Assembly: GCF_001506075.1 (NCBI RefSeq)
Contig: NZ_KQ947475.1
Coordinates: 1,111,731-1,175,730, forward strand
Origin: Vibrio sp. MEBiC08052
GTDB lineage: Bacteria; Pseudomonadota; Gammaproteobacteria; Enterobacterales; Vibrionaceae
Direction: 5' to 3'
Length of the DNA stretch: 64,000 nt
Below the pieces are notes generated by a model. That model ran no database searches and was not told where the DNA came from. It worked only from the letters and a program-made list of their open reading frames with translations. Made by a program: the position numbers and the translations under genes. Positions 52,691 to 62,316 of the stretch are shown here, in pieces (positions within the stretch are counted from its first letter, which is position 1; each line of letters starts with the position of its first letter).

Positions 52691-54217
52691 ATGAAAATTC
52701 GTTCGCAAGTTGCCATGGTGCTGAACCTGGATAAATGTATTGGCTGCCATACCTGCTCTGTCACTTGTAAAAACATCTGGACGAGTCGCGAGGGCGTCGA
52801 GTATGCGTGGTTTAACAACGTAGAAACGAAACCGGGCGTCGGGTATCCGACAGACTGGGAAAATCAACAACGCTGGCAAGGCGGGTGGATTCGTGGCATT
52901 AAAGGCCGACTCACCTTGCGTCAGGGCAACAAAATCGGTGTGTTGTCCAAGTTGTTTAACAACCCGCATATGCCAGAAATCGATGACTATTATGAACCGT
53001 TTACCTTCGATTATGAGCATTTACAAAAGGCACCGAAGCAACGCCATCAACCGATTGCCCGTCCGCGTTCTCTGCTTACCGGGCAGAGAATGGAAAAAAT
53101 CAATCATGGGCCGAACTGGGAAGATACGCTCGGCGGAGAATTCACAGCCCGTTCCGCTGACTACAATTTTCACCATATTCAAAAGCAGATGTATGGCGAA
53201 TTTGAAAATACATTCATGACGTATTTGCCGCGTTTATGTGAACACTGCCTGAACCCTGCCTGTGTTGCGAGCTGCCCGAGCGGCACGATTTATAAACGGG
53301 AAGAGGATGGCATTGTCCTGATCGACCAAGATAAGTGTCGCGGATGGCGGATGTGTATCAGTGGCTGTCCTTATAAAAAAATCTACTTTAACTGGAAAAG
53401 CGGTAAATCCGAAAAATGCATCTTCTGTTATCCCCGTATTGAAGCAGGTATGCCGACGGCTTGCTCCGAGTCTTGTGTCGGCAGGATCCGCTATTTAGGG
53501 GTGATGCTTTATGATGCGGATCGCATTCAAGAGGCCGCCAGTGTTGAAAATGAACATGATCTCTATACCAGTCAGTTGAGCCTTTTCCTTGACCCGCATG
53601 ATCCGGAAGTGATTCGTCAGGCGCAAGCGCAGGGCATCAGTCAAAGTGTGTTAGATGCGGCACAGCAGTCCCCGGTATACAAAATGGCGGTGGAATGGCA
53701 GCTTGCGTTACCACTGCATCCGGAATACCGCACGTTACCGATGGTGTGGTACGTACCGCCGCTATCGCCGATTCAATCTGCCGCAGATTCAGGATACCTG
53801 CCGCTGCGCAACGGATTGCCGGATATCGATATGTTGCGGATTCCGTTGCAATATTTAGCCAACTTGCTGACCGCAGGTGATATTCAACCGGTGCAACTGG
53901 CTCTCAAACGCTTGATGGCCATGCGTCACTACAAGCGTAGCGAGACCGTGGAAGGCACCATTGACACCAGCGCGATTGAGGCGGTGGGTTTGACGGCCAT
54001 GCAAGTGGAAGAAATGTACCGTTATCTGGCGATTGCCAACTATGAAGATCGCTTTGTCGTACCATCCGGGATGCGTCAGGAAGCGGATCATGCTTATGCT
54101 GAATCAAATGGTTGTGGTTTCAGTTTCGGCGACGGCTGTCATGGTAGTGATAACCGAGTCAATCTGTTTAATAGCCAGAGAATTGATGCAATCGACATTA
54201 CCAAGGGGGATCAATAA
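52691..54217 (+). CDS. narH: Respiratory nitrate reductase, beta subunit
   Basis: NarH is the electron-transfer subunit of 508 residues with four iron-sulfur clusters. The Cys sets are CIGCHTCSVTCKNIW, CEHCLNPACVASCPSG, CRGWRMCISGCPYKK (with the Trp that makes one cluster 3Fe-4S) and CIFCYPRIEAGMPTACSESC. The C-terminal NGCGFSFGDGCHGSD is typical. The ATG at 52691 has AGGAGAAAGG upstream, 10 bases after narG. Confidence 0.98.
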   Translation: MKIRSQVAMVLNLDKCIGCHTCSVTCKNIWTSREGVEYAWFNNVETKPGVGYPTDWENQQRWQGGWIRGIKGRLTLRQGNKIGVLSKLFNNPHMPEIDDYYEPFTFDYEHLQKAPKQRHQPIARPRSLLTGQRMEKINHGPNWEDTLGGEFTARSADYNFHHIQKQMYGEFENTFMTYLPRLCEHCLNPACVASCPSGTIYKREEDGIVLIDQDKCRGWRMCISGCPYKKIYFNWKSGKSEKCIFCYPRIEAGMPTACSESCVGRIRYLGVMLYDADRIQEAASVENEHDLYTSQLSLFLDPHDPEVIRQAQAQGISQSVLDAAQQSPVYKMAVEWQLALPLHPEYRTLPMVWYVPPLSPIQSAADSGYLPLRNGLPDIDMLRIPLQYLANLLTAGDIQPVQLALKRLMAMRHYKRSETVEGTIDTSAIEAVGLTAMQVEEMYRYLAIANYEDRFVVPSGMRQEADHAYAESNGCGFSFGDGCHGSDNRVNLFNSQRIDAIDITKGDQ

Positions 54218-54927
54218 TGCTGAGTTTACGAATGATTGCGCACCTGCTGGATTACCCGCAAGAGATGCTGTGGTCTGAACATCACGAGCTGATTGCATCA
54301 ACGGATCAATGCACTGAATTAAATTTGGCGCAAAAAAGCGATTTAAAACAGTGGATCAGCACTTACTGCGAGCAGCGCTTATTTGATGTGCAAGCCCAAT
54401 ATTGTGCGCTGTTTGATCGCGGCAGATCGTTATCACTGTTGCTATTTGAACACGTGCACGGTCAGTCCCGGGAGCGGGGACAGGCGATGGTCGATCTGAT
54501 GGGGCAGTATCAGCAACAGGGGTTAGAGCTGGACGCTAAAGAGCTACCCGATTATCTACCGATGTATCTCGAATATTTGTCGATACTCTCTGAAGACGAG
54601 GCCGTGCAGGGGCTGAAAGATATTGCCCCGATTTTGGCATTGCTGACAGAAAGGTTGCGCCAAAGAGACAGTGAGTACGCTGAACTGATGTCCCTGTTGC
54701 TCTCTCTGAGTGCTGCCCAGTTAAATACGGCTTCAATTGCTGAAAAGGTCAAGCAAGAGGAGCGGGACGACAGTGTTGCAGCACTGGATCAAGTGTGGGA
54801 AGAAGAGCAAATCACCTTTATGGACAACACCCCGTGCGACAGCCAGACCCGGCAGCATCAGCAGCGGTTTGCGCAGACCATTCAGCCCCAGTATCTGGAT
54901 ATCAGCCAACTGACAGGAGAAGCATAA
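54217..54927 (+). CDS. narJ: Nitrate reductase assembly chaperone
   Basis: NarJ is a redox-enzyme maturation protein (236 residues) that helps insert the molybdenum cofactor into NarG and attach NarGH to NarI. It is acidic and helical, with [19 protein letters not shown] at the start and [20 protein letters not shown] followed by [15 protein letters not shown] in the centre. It overlaps narH by 1 base (TAATG) and narI in the same way, so translation is coupled. It is not part of the mature enzyme. Confidence 0.96.
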   Translation: MLSLRMIAHLLDYPQEMLWSEHHELIASTDQCTELNLAQKSDLKQWISTYCEQRLFDVQAQYCALFDRGRSLSLLLFEHVHGQSRERGQAMVDLMGQYQQQGLELDAKELPDYLPMYLEYLSILSEDEAVQGLKDIAPILALLTERLRQRDSEYAELMSLLLSLSAAQLNTASIAEKVKQEERDDSVAALDQVWEEEQITFMDNTPCDSQTRQHQQRFAQTIQPQYLDISQLTGEA

Positions 54928-55604
54928 TGGACTTTTTCAATCAATTTCTATTCGGCGTCTATCCTTATATCGCTGCGGCGGTGTTCTTACTCGGCAGCTG
55001 GCTGCGTTACGACTACGGGCAATATTCGTGGCGTGCCGGTTCAAGCCAGTTGATGGACAACAAAGGGATGCGGCTGGCCTCAAATCTGTTCCACATCGGT
55101 ATTATCGGCGTGCTGGGCGGACATGCATTCGGGATGCTAACTCCGCATTGGGTGTATGAAAGTTTTCTGTCCATTGCATTGAAACAGAAGCTCGCCATGT
55201 TTGGCGGAGGGATGTTTGGCGTGATGACATTAATCGGTGGCGCATTGTTGCTGAAACGTCGCTTATATAACCCGAGAGTCCGGGCGACATCATCATTTGC
55301 CGATATTCTGATTCTGGGATTATTAGTCGCTCAGGTGTGTTTAGGGCTGCTGACGATACCGTTTTCCGCACAACATATGGATGGCTCAGAAATGGTGAAG
55401 TTTATGGAATGGGCACAGGCAATCGTCTATTTTCATGGCGGTGCAGCCGAGCATTTAAGTGATGTCGCATGGATATTTAAACTCCATATTGTGCTTGGCA
55501 TGAGCTTATTTGTTGCATTTCCGTTCTGCCGTCTGGTTCATATCTGGAGCGTGCCGCTAGAGTATATCAGCCGCCGCTATCAGGTAGTCAGATCCCGGCG
55601 TTGA
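54927..55604 (+). CDS. narI: Respiratory nitrate reductase, gamma subunit
   Basis: NarI is the membrane cytochrome b of 225 residues, the same length as in E. coli. Its four heme ligands are His56, His66, His187 and His205, at the same positions as E. coli. It has five helices and oxidises menaquinol or ubiquinol on the periplasmic side. The ATG overlaps the narJ stop. It is the last gene of the operon; the next genes are convergent. Confidence 0.97.
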   Translation: MDFFNQFLFGVYPYIAAAVFLLGSWLRYDYGQYSWRAGSSQLMDNKGMRLASNLFHIGIIGVLGGHAFGMLTPHWVYESFLSIALKQKLAMFGGGMFGVMTLIGGALLLKRRLYNPRVRATSSFADILILGLLVAQVCLGLLTIPFSAQHMDGSEMVKFMEWAQAIVYFHGGAAEHLSDVAWIFKLHIVLGMSLFVAFPFCRLVHIWSVPLEYISRRYQVVRSRR

Positions 55605-55676
55605 CCCTCCCCACATCTCGTCGATGACAACACTTCGATAATAACCTATCGATGGCTCACCATGTAGCCATCGATA

Positions 55677-56357
55677 TTATTGATCAATCCCTTGCTGGTG
55701 CACCCAGACTGCGGCTTCAACCCGGGAGCGTAGTTGCAGCTTTTTCAGGATATGTTTGACATGCACTTTCACGGTTGTTTCGGCAATATTGAGTTTTCGG
55801 GCGATTAACTTGTTGGGTAGACTTTGTGCCAGTAGTTTGAGTACATCCCGTTCTCGTGTGGTTAAGGTATCGATTTCCCGTTGCGCCTGATGAGGGGAAT
55901 TGCGCAGTTGCTTTGCCAGCAGATTGGCAAGTTTAGGGCTGACGACCAACTCACCGAGACAAACTTGTTCGATGGCGTGGAGCAGATCTTCCGCTTCCAT
56001 ATCTTTTAATAAATATCCGTCTGCCCCGGCTTGTATCGCCCGGACTAAGTCTTCCTCATAATTGGAAACCGTAAAAATGATAATACGGCTGGTAATATCA
56101 TTGTCGCGCAGTAATTTGAGCGTTTGAATACCATCAATATCAGGCATATTAATATCGAGCAGAATCACATCTGGCTCATCATCGAGAGCGAGTTTGACCG
56201 CCTGCTGACCGTTATTACACTCTTTGACAACCTCGATTTGCGGGTTTAATTGCAGTAGCTGCTTGAGCCCTTGCCGGAGCATCGGGTGATCATCGACGAG
56301 CATGACCGTTGCCGGTGATACGGAGGTTGTTGCGTTAGTTATATGGGTTGGATGCAT
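55677..56357 (-). CDS. narL: Nitrate/nitrite response regulator
   Basis: This is a two-component regulator of 226 residues with a receiver domain (phosphorylated Asp68 in DVILLDINMPD) and a C-terminal LuxR-type helix-turn-helix (TTRERDVLKLLAQSLPNKLI, then HVKHILKKLQLRSRVEAAVW). It aligns with E. coli NarL more than NarP across the linker and HTH (GADGYLLKDMEAEDLL). It would bind the 7-2-7 sites before nirB and narK. The ATG at 56357 has AGAAG upstream; the frame is open further. It is 34 bases after narX. Confidence 0.9.
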   Translation of the reverse strand: MHPTHITNATTSVSPATVMLVDDHPMLRQGLKQLLQLNPQIEVVKECNNGQQAVKLALDDEPDVILLDINMPDIDGIQTLKLLRDNDITSRIIIFTVSNYEEDLVRAIQAGADGYLLKDMEAEDLLHAIEQVCLGELVVSPKLANLLAKQLRNSPHQAQREIDTLTTRERDVLKLLAQSLPNKLIARKLNIAETTVKVHVKHILKKLQLRSRVEAAVWVHQQGIDQ

Positions 56358-56391
56358 ATCACTTCTTTCTCTCATTATGGATAGAACTGAA

Positions 56392-58188
56392 TCATGGATA
56401 AAACTGAATCGCGATTTCTGTGCCCTGATCGGGTTTCGAATCAATCGTCAGGTTGCCGTCCAGCGCTTTCACGCGATCTGCGATAATCGTTAAGCCGTAA
56501 TGATTCGCCATTTCTTGTTGTTGTGGCTCGATACCCACCCCGTTATCCATAATATTTAAATGACACATTTTATTTTCGTCTTGCGTTAAGTGAATCGTGA
56601 CTTCCGTTGCTTTCGAGTGTTTGTAAATATTACTCAATGCTTCACGAATAATCTGTAAGATATGGATAAAGTGGTGAGGTGTAATACTGTTATCCTGCCA
56701 CTGATTGTTGAGCTGAATCGCAAATCCCAGTTTTTCACTATATTCATCGACACTATTTTTAATCGCATTGGATAAATCTGAGTCATCGATTTTTAATCTG
56801 AAGGTGACAAGCAATTCTCTTAACTGATGGTAAGCCGCGTTGATCTCTTGACTGATATCTTCAAGTAGTTCGTGTTGCGTGGCAGAAAAATTATCACTTT
56901 GCATCCGTAAAATCCCACTTTTTATTTTTAAAAAGGACAGGGATTGCGCGATAGAGTCGTGCAGCTCGCGTGCGATGGTATGGCGTTCCTCAATCACCAG
57001 AAGTTGATGTTTACGTTGTTCCTGAACCCGTGTTGCAAGATATTGTGTAAAGAGGTCACAAAACGTCTCGATTAGCTTTTGTTTTTCGGACGGAAGCGTC
57101 TTATCGCGATAGGTGGTTTGTAAGATGCCGTATTCATGATAATCGTCACCGACCGGCCAGTTTTGTGGTGTAAAGGCACGGTTTCGTTGTTCGTCGGTGG
57201 TTTGATCGTGGGGCGTTTGGCAGTCGATCATTTGATGGTCGATCGTGTGATGATAGTGAATTTGTTCATCAATGAAATAGCGCAGCTTATCGCTCGGGTT
57301 GAATGTCACGCTGTGTAACTCTAACAATGAAATTAACTCCTGAAACAGCGGAGATAATGTATTGATGTTTAAATGATGGCGGTTAAAGCGTTGTCCGCTG
57401 CGATAGAGGAAATCCAGATAATCATTTTGCTGTTTTAATTCGGATGTTTTCTGGTGGACTCTCTCTTCTAAGTCGTCGTACATCACTTTTAATTCCACCG
57501 ACATATTATTGAACGTTTCACCTAAAACGGCCATTTCATCCCGGTAATGACGCGAATCAAACCGTTGTTCAAAGTCACCATTGCGAATGGCATTGGCAAT
57601 GGTCAGTAACTCTCTCCACGGGGTAAATAACCTTTTATGCAAACCTTTAAAGGCAAGAAAAAGGAAAATGATCGTCAGGGCGATAAAGATATTCTGCGTT
57701 TGTGAGATGGTGGTAATGGTATGTTCGGTATGATTGTCTATTTGTGAGATTAAAACATTCAGTTGCACGATGAAAGATTCGACCGCCTGCAATTTTTCAT
57801 CTTTATCCTCAGAGGTAAGTAGCGTGGGCTTGATGTTTGAATACCAGAGCTGAAGAATTTCTAAATAGGGCGTTTCGAACTTTTCATGTTGGATAAAGCG
57901 CTGAAAAGACGTGGCTTCTAACATATGTTCAAGGACAGCAATATCCGGGGCAATCGATTGTTGCCCATTGCTCAAGGCGAGTAACCGGTAGCTTTGCATC
58001 CGTATCGCACCGACCTGATTAATCATATGTGCGTTGCCCTGAATGCTTTCACTAGTACTGGCGCTGATAAGCATGCCGGTAATCGAGAGTGATGCAAGGC
58101 AAAGTATGATAATGCTGATCTTTTTGACAAAAGAAAACTGACGCCAGAACATAAGGGTTTTAATCGACATAGACACACGAATATTCAT
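56392..58188 (-). CDS. narX: Nitrate/nitrite sensor histidine kinase
   Basis: This membrane sensor has 598 residues, two transmembrane helices (about 23-45 and 165-183), and a periplasmic domain with the P-box MINQVGAIRMQSYRLLAL that binds nitrate. HAMP follows, then a GAF-like central module with an unusual His-rich insertion near 310-335, the dimerisation His410 in TIARELHDSIAQSLSF and a C-terminal ATPase with NIYKHSKA and MDNGVG. It matches NarX in architecture. It is transcribed with narL, away from narGHJI. Start ATG at 58188 (a TTG precedes); no good ribosome site is seen. Confidence 0.93.
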   Translation of the reverse strand: MNIRVSMSIKTLMFWRQFSFVKKISIIILCLASLSITGMLISASTSESIQGNAHMINQVGAIRMQSYRLLALSNGQQSIAPDIAVLEHMLEATSFQRFIQHEKFETPYLEILQLWYSNIKPTLLTSEDKDEKLQAVESFIVQLNVLISQIDNHTEHTITTISQTQNIFIALTIIFLFLAFKGLHKRLFTPWRELLTIANAIRNGDFEQRFDSRHYRDEMAVLGETFNNMSVELKVMYDDLEERVHQKTSELKQQNDYLDFLYRSGQRFNRHHLNINTLSPLFQELISLLELHSVTFNPSDKLRYFIDEQIHYHHTIDHQMIDCQTPHDQTTDEQRNRAFTPQNWPVGDDYHEYGILQTTYRDKTLPSEKQKLIETFCDLFTQYLATRVQEQRKHQLLVIEERHTIARELHDSIAQSLSFLKIKSGILRMQSDNFSATQHELLEDISQEINAAYHQLRELLVTFRLKIDDSDLSNAIKNSVDEYSEKLGFAIQLNNQWQDNSITPHHFIHILQIIREALSNIYKHSKATEVTIHLTQDENKMCHLNIMDNGVGIEPQQQEMANHYGLTIIADRVKALDGNLTIDSKPDQGTEIAIQFYP

Positions 58189-58360
58189 CAAGAGGAGTTG
58201 ATAATTATATCATGCAAGACTCGGCCGATTCGGCAAAGATATCTGCGGATATCACATAAATCTTCATTGAGGCCGGTGTACGGTTTGTCAGTGGGGCGGC
58301 TGGCATACTCATCCAATGCATACAGGGGAGGGGAGACCCATCACTGGTTCGGTCGGAGTA

Positions 58361-58747
58361 CTATTTATCCGGATTCTGTTTTCGTTGATGGCGGTTGGAG
58401 GCGTTAATTTGCGGCTTGTCGGGGCAAGTCTGTTTTTCATGATACAGATGCCGTATTGCCAGCATCGGATGATGAAGCAGCATCCGCGGGCCTGAATCGC
58501 GCATAATGACCCGGATTTGCGCTTTCGGCTCAGGTTTATAACAGTGAATCGGACATTGATTGCAGGCCGGTTTTTGTTGTCCGTACGGGCAACGATCCAG
58601 CTTTTGTTCTGCATACTGTAACAGCGTTGCACATGCCTCGCACAAAGGTGTGCCATGGTGATGTTTCGCACAGTATATTTTCATCATTGCACGGATGGTT
58701 TTGAATTCTGTGGCTAGTTTGCCATGCAAAATTGTACTGTCAGGCAT
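58361..58747 (-). CDS. ygbA: YgbA-like nitrosative-stress protein
   Basis: This cytoplasmic protein has 128 residues of the family called nitrous-oxide-stimulated promoter. The conserved cysteines lie in IYCAKHHHGTPLCEACATLL and CPYGQQKPACNQCPIHCYKP, followed by GPRMLLHHPMLAIRHL, as in E. coli YgbA, which is an NsrR-controlled gene. The many Cys and His suggest a metal or cluster site. I chose the ATG at 58747; a GTG at 58774 is possible. A dyad in its predicted promoter fits repressor control. Confidence 0.85.
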   Translation of the reverse strand: MPDSTILHGKLATEFKTIRAMMKIYCAKHHHGTPLCEACATLLQYAEQKLDRCPYGQQKPACNQCPIHCYKPEPKAQIRVIMRDSGPRMLLHHPMLAIRHLYHEKQTCPDKPQINASNRHQRKQNPDK

Positions 58748-58803
58748 ATATTCATCGTCACGTGTTGAAAGCACCAGTATAACGACAGAGCGAGGGTTCG
58801 TCT

Positions 58804-58843
58804 GTAACGCATTTATATCGATGCCCGTTACTACTGCATTATA
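58804..58843 (-). promoter_or_regulatory. ygbA promoter with overlapping dyad
   Basis: On the minus strand TATAAT occupies 58843-58838. The bases just after it (58831-58804) form a dyad, GTAACG near one end and CGTTAC near the other, with GCAT/ATGC inside. A dyad over the transcription start is what a repressor such as NsrR would need; similarity to the NsrR motif is only partial. Confidence 0.4.
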
Positions 58844-58955
58844 AATTACCGTAGATGGACTGGTGTATTTACAAGGTGAAGTGACGACATTGAAAGGGCT
58901 GATGGCAAAGGTCTGTCTGGCACGATTGGGTCATTGTTATCCATGCCATTCCTGA

Positions 58956-58990
58956 AAAACCACCGCTACTTTATCAGTAATGGTGGTTTT
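58956..58990 (-). terminator. Terminator of the GH3 glycosidase gene
   Basis: AAAACCACC and GGTGGTTTT flank an inner TACT...AGTA pair. On the minus strand the stem ends in a T run, 78 bases after the stop at 59068. Confidence 0.75.
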
Positions 58991-59067
58991 AAATTAAACA
59001 TCAATGAGTTGTAAAATAATCAGTGGCAAAATAACCGTCACGATTGGATTTTATAAAGAATATAAAA

Positions 59068-61029
59068 TCATTGGCTCATTCCATAATGAATTGGAAAGAG
59101 TGGGTTATTGGAATCATGTGGTTTGGCCGGATCTTGTGATAAGACCGCCTGCATTGTTCTCGGTAACTCGAATGGTATTTTAGCTGTGTATTCTTTATCA
59201 GATGTTAATCGTTGAAATAACACCTCATCACTGACACCAAAGTTGGCGATTAAGGCATCAGCATCGTCTAAGATATCGGTTAAAATCGCCGGGCGATCTA
59301 AGTAAATCGTAACAATCGTCGGGACGTGTTGTTTGGCTTTTTGAAGCGCGAGATAATCTTCATTATCAGGTTTGAAATTCAATGCACCTTCATGATGCTT
59401 TTTGCCGAAGTAATAATTCTGATGCGGTCTTTCGAACGGGGTTGAGGTTCTTAAAAGTGCAAGATCAGCATCTTGTAACTGCTCAACGACCTGAAAACCA
59501 TACTTCTCTGCAACGTCTTTATGAATGCCATACAACCATATTTTGTTGCCAGTCTTGAGCGGTAGAACATGGTCGTTTTTTAATAAAACAAGAGATTTAA
59601 ATTGAGCGGTATTCGCTAAAGTTGAAAACTGTTTGTTGCCAACGATTTCATCTGCTTTTTTCGCATCCACATATGGATTTTCAAACAAACCGACGTTGAA
59701 CTTTTGATTCAAAATACGCAGCACTGAAGCATCCAGTCGTTTTTCCGATACCTTCTTATCTTTCACCACATTGACTAATATTGCCGAGTCAACGACACCA
59801 CCGAATTGATCAATGCCCGCATCAATAGCTTTGGTAAACCGATCTTCAACGGAGAGATCTTCGACGCCCCAAGGCATCCCTCTCGGTAGGATTTTTTCTC
59901 CCGCTTTGAAACCGTTGATACAATCTTCTTTACAATCTCTGGTGATTAACCAATCGCTTAAGATCACGCCTTTAAACCCGTAAGTATCACGTAATAGATC
60001 TTGTAATAAAAAACGGTTATATCCTGCACCGACTTGTGGGATTTCTTTTCCATTGTGGGTGACCCCTTGTAGTATCGAATAGGTTGGCATCACCCCAGCC
60101 GGGTTTGCTTTAAATGCTTCGATAAAGGGGGCGATATGTGTATCTAACGACGTTGATTTAAAATCTGCGTATTTTCCGTAAGCGTTATGGCTATCCCAAC
60201 CGTCTTTTGCTGCACCATAACCTACCCAATGCTTCACGATTGTCACCACACTATCTTTGTTGAGACCATGTGAGCCAGACTGCATACCGGTAATATAGCT
60301 GCGGGTCATTCTGCCAACGATATCCGGGTCTGCCCCAAACGTTCCGCTAATCCGAGGCCAACGTGGTTCACTCGCAATATCCGCTTGGGGAGATAAAGCT
60401 TCTGTAATCCCGACTGCCCGGTATTCTTGCCGGATAATATTGGCGTATTTTTCAGTCAGTGCCTCATCATTAATGGCTGCTATTCCCAGAGTTTCCGGCC
60501 ATTTGCTGAATTTGCCGGAAGCAACGGACGCACCTTCTAAATATTGGAACGAATTTCTCGGATCTGAACTAATGGTAATCGGTATCCCTAAACGAGTCGT
60601 TTCAGCAATCCGTTGTAAACTATTGTTTTGTTCTGCCAGATGGCTGGGAACCTTACCTTGCAGTCTGGTGATAAAATGGGAAACATGATTATTTTTAATC
60701 AGCTTTGTCACTTTCTCTTGATCATAACTTGCACCTCGACCCAATACGCCTGAACTGGGCGCAGAACCATGCATCATTAATCCTGCTTTTTCTTCTAGCG
60801 TCATTAAAGACAGGAGGTTTTTAGATCTTTCTTCTGTGGGGAGCCGCCAGTCTTCGTATGGGTCGAGTTTGCCATTTTTATTTAAATCTTTAAAAATTTG
60901 GCCATCAATATTCAATATTTTGAGGTTATTGCTATCTAAATGAACATCCGTATTCGCGAAAGAAATGATGGGAAATATAAGGAGCGCCAAAGAGGATGTA
61001 AGTAGAAAATTATGCTTTATTATCGTCAT
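59068..61029 (-). CDS. Glycoside hydrolase family 3 enzyme, exported
   Basis: The 653-residue protein has a signal peptide (about 1-25, ending ISFAN) and an EF-hand-like loop DLNKNGKLDPYED at 48-60 just ahead of the barrel. The GH3 nucleophile is Asp359 in GFKGVILSDWLITRD, and the substrate-binding KHWVGYG and SEPRWPRISGTFG blocks are present. The second alpha/beta domain ends near residue 640. Members of this branch are periplasmic or secreted beta-glucosidases; the exact sugar is not clear. It is monocistronic with its own terminator. Confidence 0.88.
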   Translation of the reverse strand: MTIIKHNFLLTSSLALLIFPIISFANTDVHLDSNNLKILNIDGQIFKDLNKNGKLDPYEDWRLPTEERSKNLLSLMTLEEKAGLMMHGSAPSSGVLGRGASYDQEKVTKLIKNNHVSHFITRLQGKVPSHLAEQNNSLQRIAETTRLGIPITISSDPRNSFQYLEGASVASGKFSKWPETLGIAAINDEALTEKYANIIRQEYRAVGITEALSPQADIASEPRWPRISGTFGADPDIVGRMTRSYITGMQSGSHGLNKDSVVTIVKHWVGYGAAKDGWDSHNAYGKYADFKSTSLDTHIAPFIEAFKANPAGVMPTYSILQGVTHNGKEIPQVGAGYNRFLLQDLLRDTYGFKGVILSDWLITRDCKEDCINGFKAGEKILPRGMPWGVEDLSVEDRFTKAIDAGIDQFGGVVDSAILVNVVKDKKVSEKRLDASVLRILNQKFNVGLFENPYVDAKKADEIVGNKQFSTLANTAQFKSLVLLKNDHVLPLKTGNKIWLYGIHKDVAEKYGFQVVEQLQDADLALLRTSTPFERPHQNYYFGKKHHEGALNFKPDNEDYLALQKAKQHVPTIVTIYLDRPAILTDILDDADALIANFGVSDEVLFQRLTSDKEYTAKIPFELPRTMQAVLSQDPAKPHDSNNPLFPIHYGMSQ

Positions 61030-61292
61030 AGGATATCTCTCAGAGTGGTTTCAATTTATTACTGAATTTAATAATAATATCAAATATTTCATAGAGGTAA
61101 TTCATGTCTATTCTTAGAAATGTGAACAGTATTTACTGATGGTGAAAATTAAAAAAATCAATATACAGTAATTGATTTTTTTATATAACAATACCGGATT
61201 AGCCCTTTCTTCCGTATCGATCTCACCGTAAACCCTTAAGATGACCACCGATGGATTGAAATGATGTGACTCGACAGTTGTGATGGTCGCAG

Positions 61293-62180
61293 CTACAGCA
61301 GTGCAGATATGACTGGTATCGAAATCGAAGAGAGGAGTACGCTAAGTATCACAATGGCTGAAACTTCTTTCACATATATATCATACATATTGCTGATAAT
61401 AATACATATTGAACCAATAGGAATGGCATTAATTAAAACCAAAGGGACAGAATATTCAGGTGTTAATGATGTTAGTTTTAAAGAAAAAAGTGTCACAATC
61501 GGTAAAGCGAAATTTTTTAAAATAACAAAGCTGATGATCTTACTATTGATTGTAAATTTAACCTGAGACAATATAACACCGGTTGATATAAGTGCTAACC
61601 CTGTTGTGCAACGACCAATTTGATCGAGAGAAAGCATGAATAATTCGGGTGGATGTATTTTTAATAGAATAAATATAACCGCTAATATTGGTGTTATGAT
61701 AACAGGTTCCAATATTAAGCTTTTATAAGAAAAATGACCGCCTTTATGACGGGAGAAAATTGTAAAAATAAATGGGAGAACAATTAAATTTTGTGCAATG
61801 CCTGTTGCTGATATTGTCGTTATCGTTTTATCATTTAATATCGGTGTTAAAATAGGTAAGCCGTAGAACAAAACACCGGGTAGAGCGGTCAACATCGCAA
61901 TCGTCGCAGATAGAATTTTATCTTTAAAGATAACCCAGCTAATTATATAACTGGATAAAAGTAAAAAAACGATGAGTAGAATAATATTCGTCGAATTAAT
62001 GATTAAAGAGTGGAATTCATTGTTATCTATGAATAACATGCCATGAAATATAGAAGCCGGCAATGTGAGTTTTATGATGAGTTTGTTGATACTTGCATTG
62101 TTTTTTGAATCCAGTATATTGGTTTTATTTGCAATAAATCCAAACAAGACTGTAATAATTATTGATAAAGTAGACTCCAT
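61293..62180 (-). CDS. AEC-family transporter
   Basis: This membrane protein of 295 residues with about ten helices belongs to the auxin efflux carrier family that includes malonate and malate transporters. MESTLSIIITVLFGFIANKT and LIIKLTLPASIFHG at the start, an LTALPGVLFYGLPI centre and IPIGSICIIISNMYD near the end fit the family's two five-helix halves. The ATG at 62180 has AGGA 6 nt upstream; the frame is open into the IS element. The DNA is strongly AT rich, with many ATA and AAT codons, suggesting transfer. Substrate unknown. Confidence 0.82.
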   Translation of the reverse strand: MESTLSIIITVLFGFIANKTNILDSKNNASINKLIIKLTLPASIFHGMLFIDNNEFHSLIINSTNIILLIVFLLLSSYIISWVIFKDKILSATIAMLTALPGVLFYGLPILTPILNDKTITTISATGIAQNLIVLPFIFTIFSRHKGGHFSYKSLILEPVIITPILAVIFILLKIHPPELFMLSLDQIGRCTTGLALISTGVILSQVKFTINSKIISFVILKNFALPIVTLFSLKLTSLTPEYSVPLVLINAIPIGSICIIISNMYDIYVKEVSAIVILSVLLSSISIPVISALL

Positions 62181-62307
62181 ATTTTTCCTAAATCTTAGAG
62201 AGCAGCATAGAACGATTACTAATAATCTAATGTATATAAAGTCAGTGATCTTTAATGTACATGCCAGATTTTTTATTGAATGTACTAAAAACAATGAATT
62301 CAGTGGG

Positions 62308-62316
62308 GATTTAGAT
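62308..62316 (+). repeat. IS target-site duplication, left copy
   Basis: GATTTAGAT directly abuts the left IS end and recurs exactly at the right end (63648-63656). A 9-bp duplication is the hallmark of IS10-type transposition. Confidence 0.93.

Noticed and set aside
58198..58407. Plus-strand ORF ending VFVDGGWRR, resembling a dehydrogenase C-terminus
   Set aside because: The likeness is limited to a few residues and the frame overlaps the end of ygbA on the other strand.
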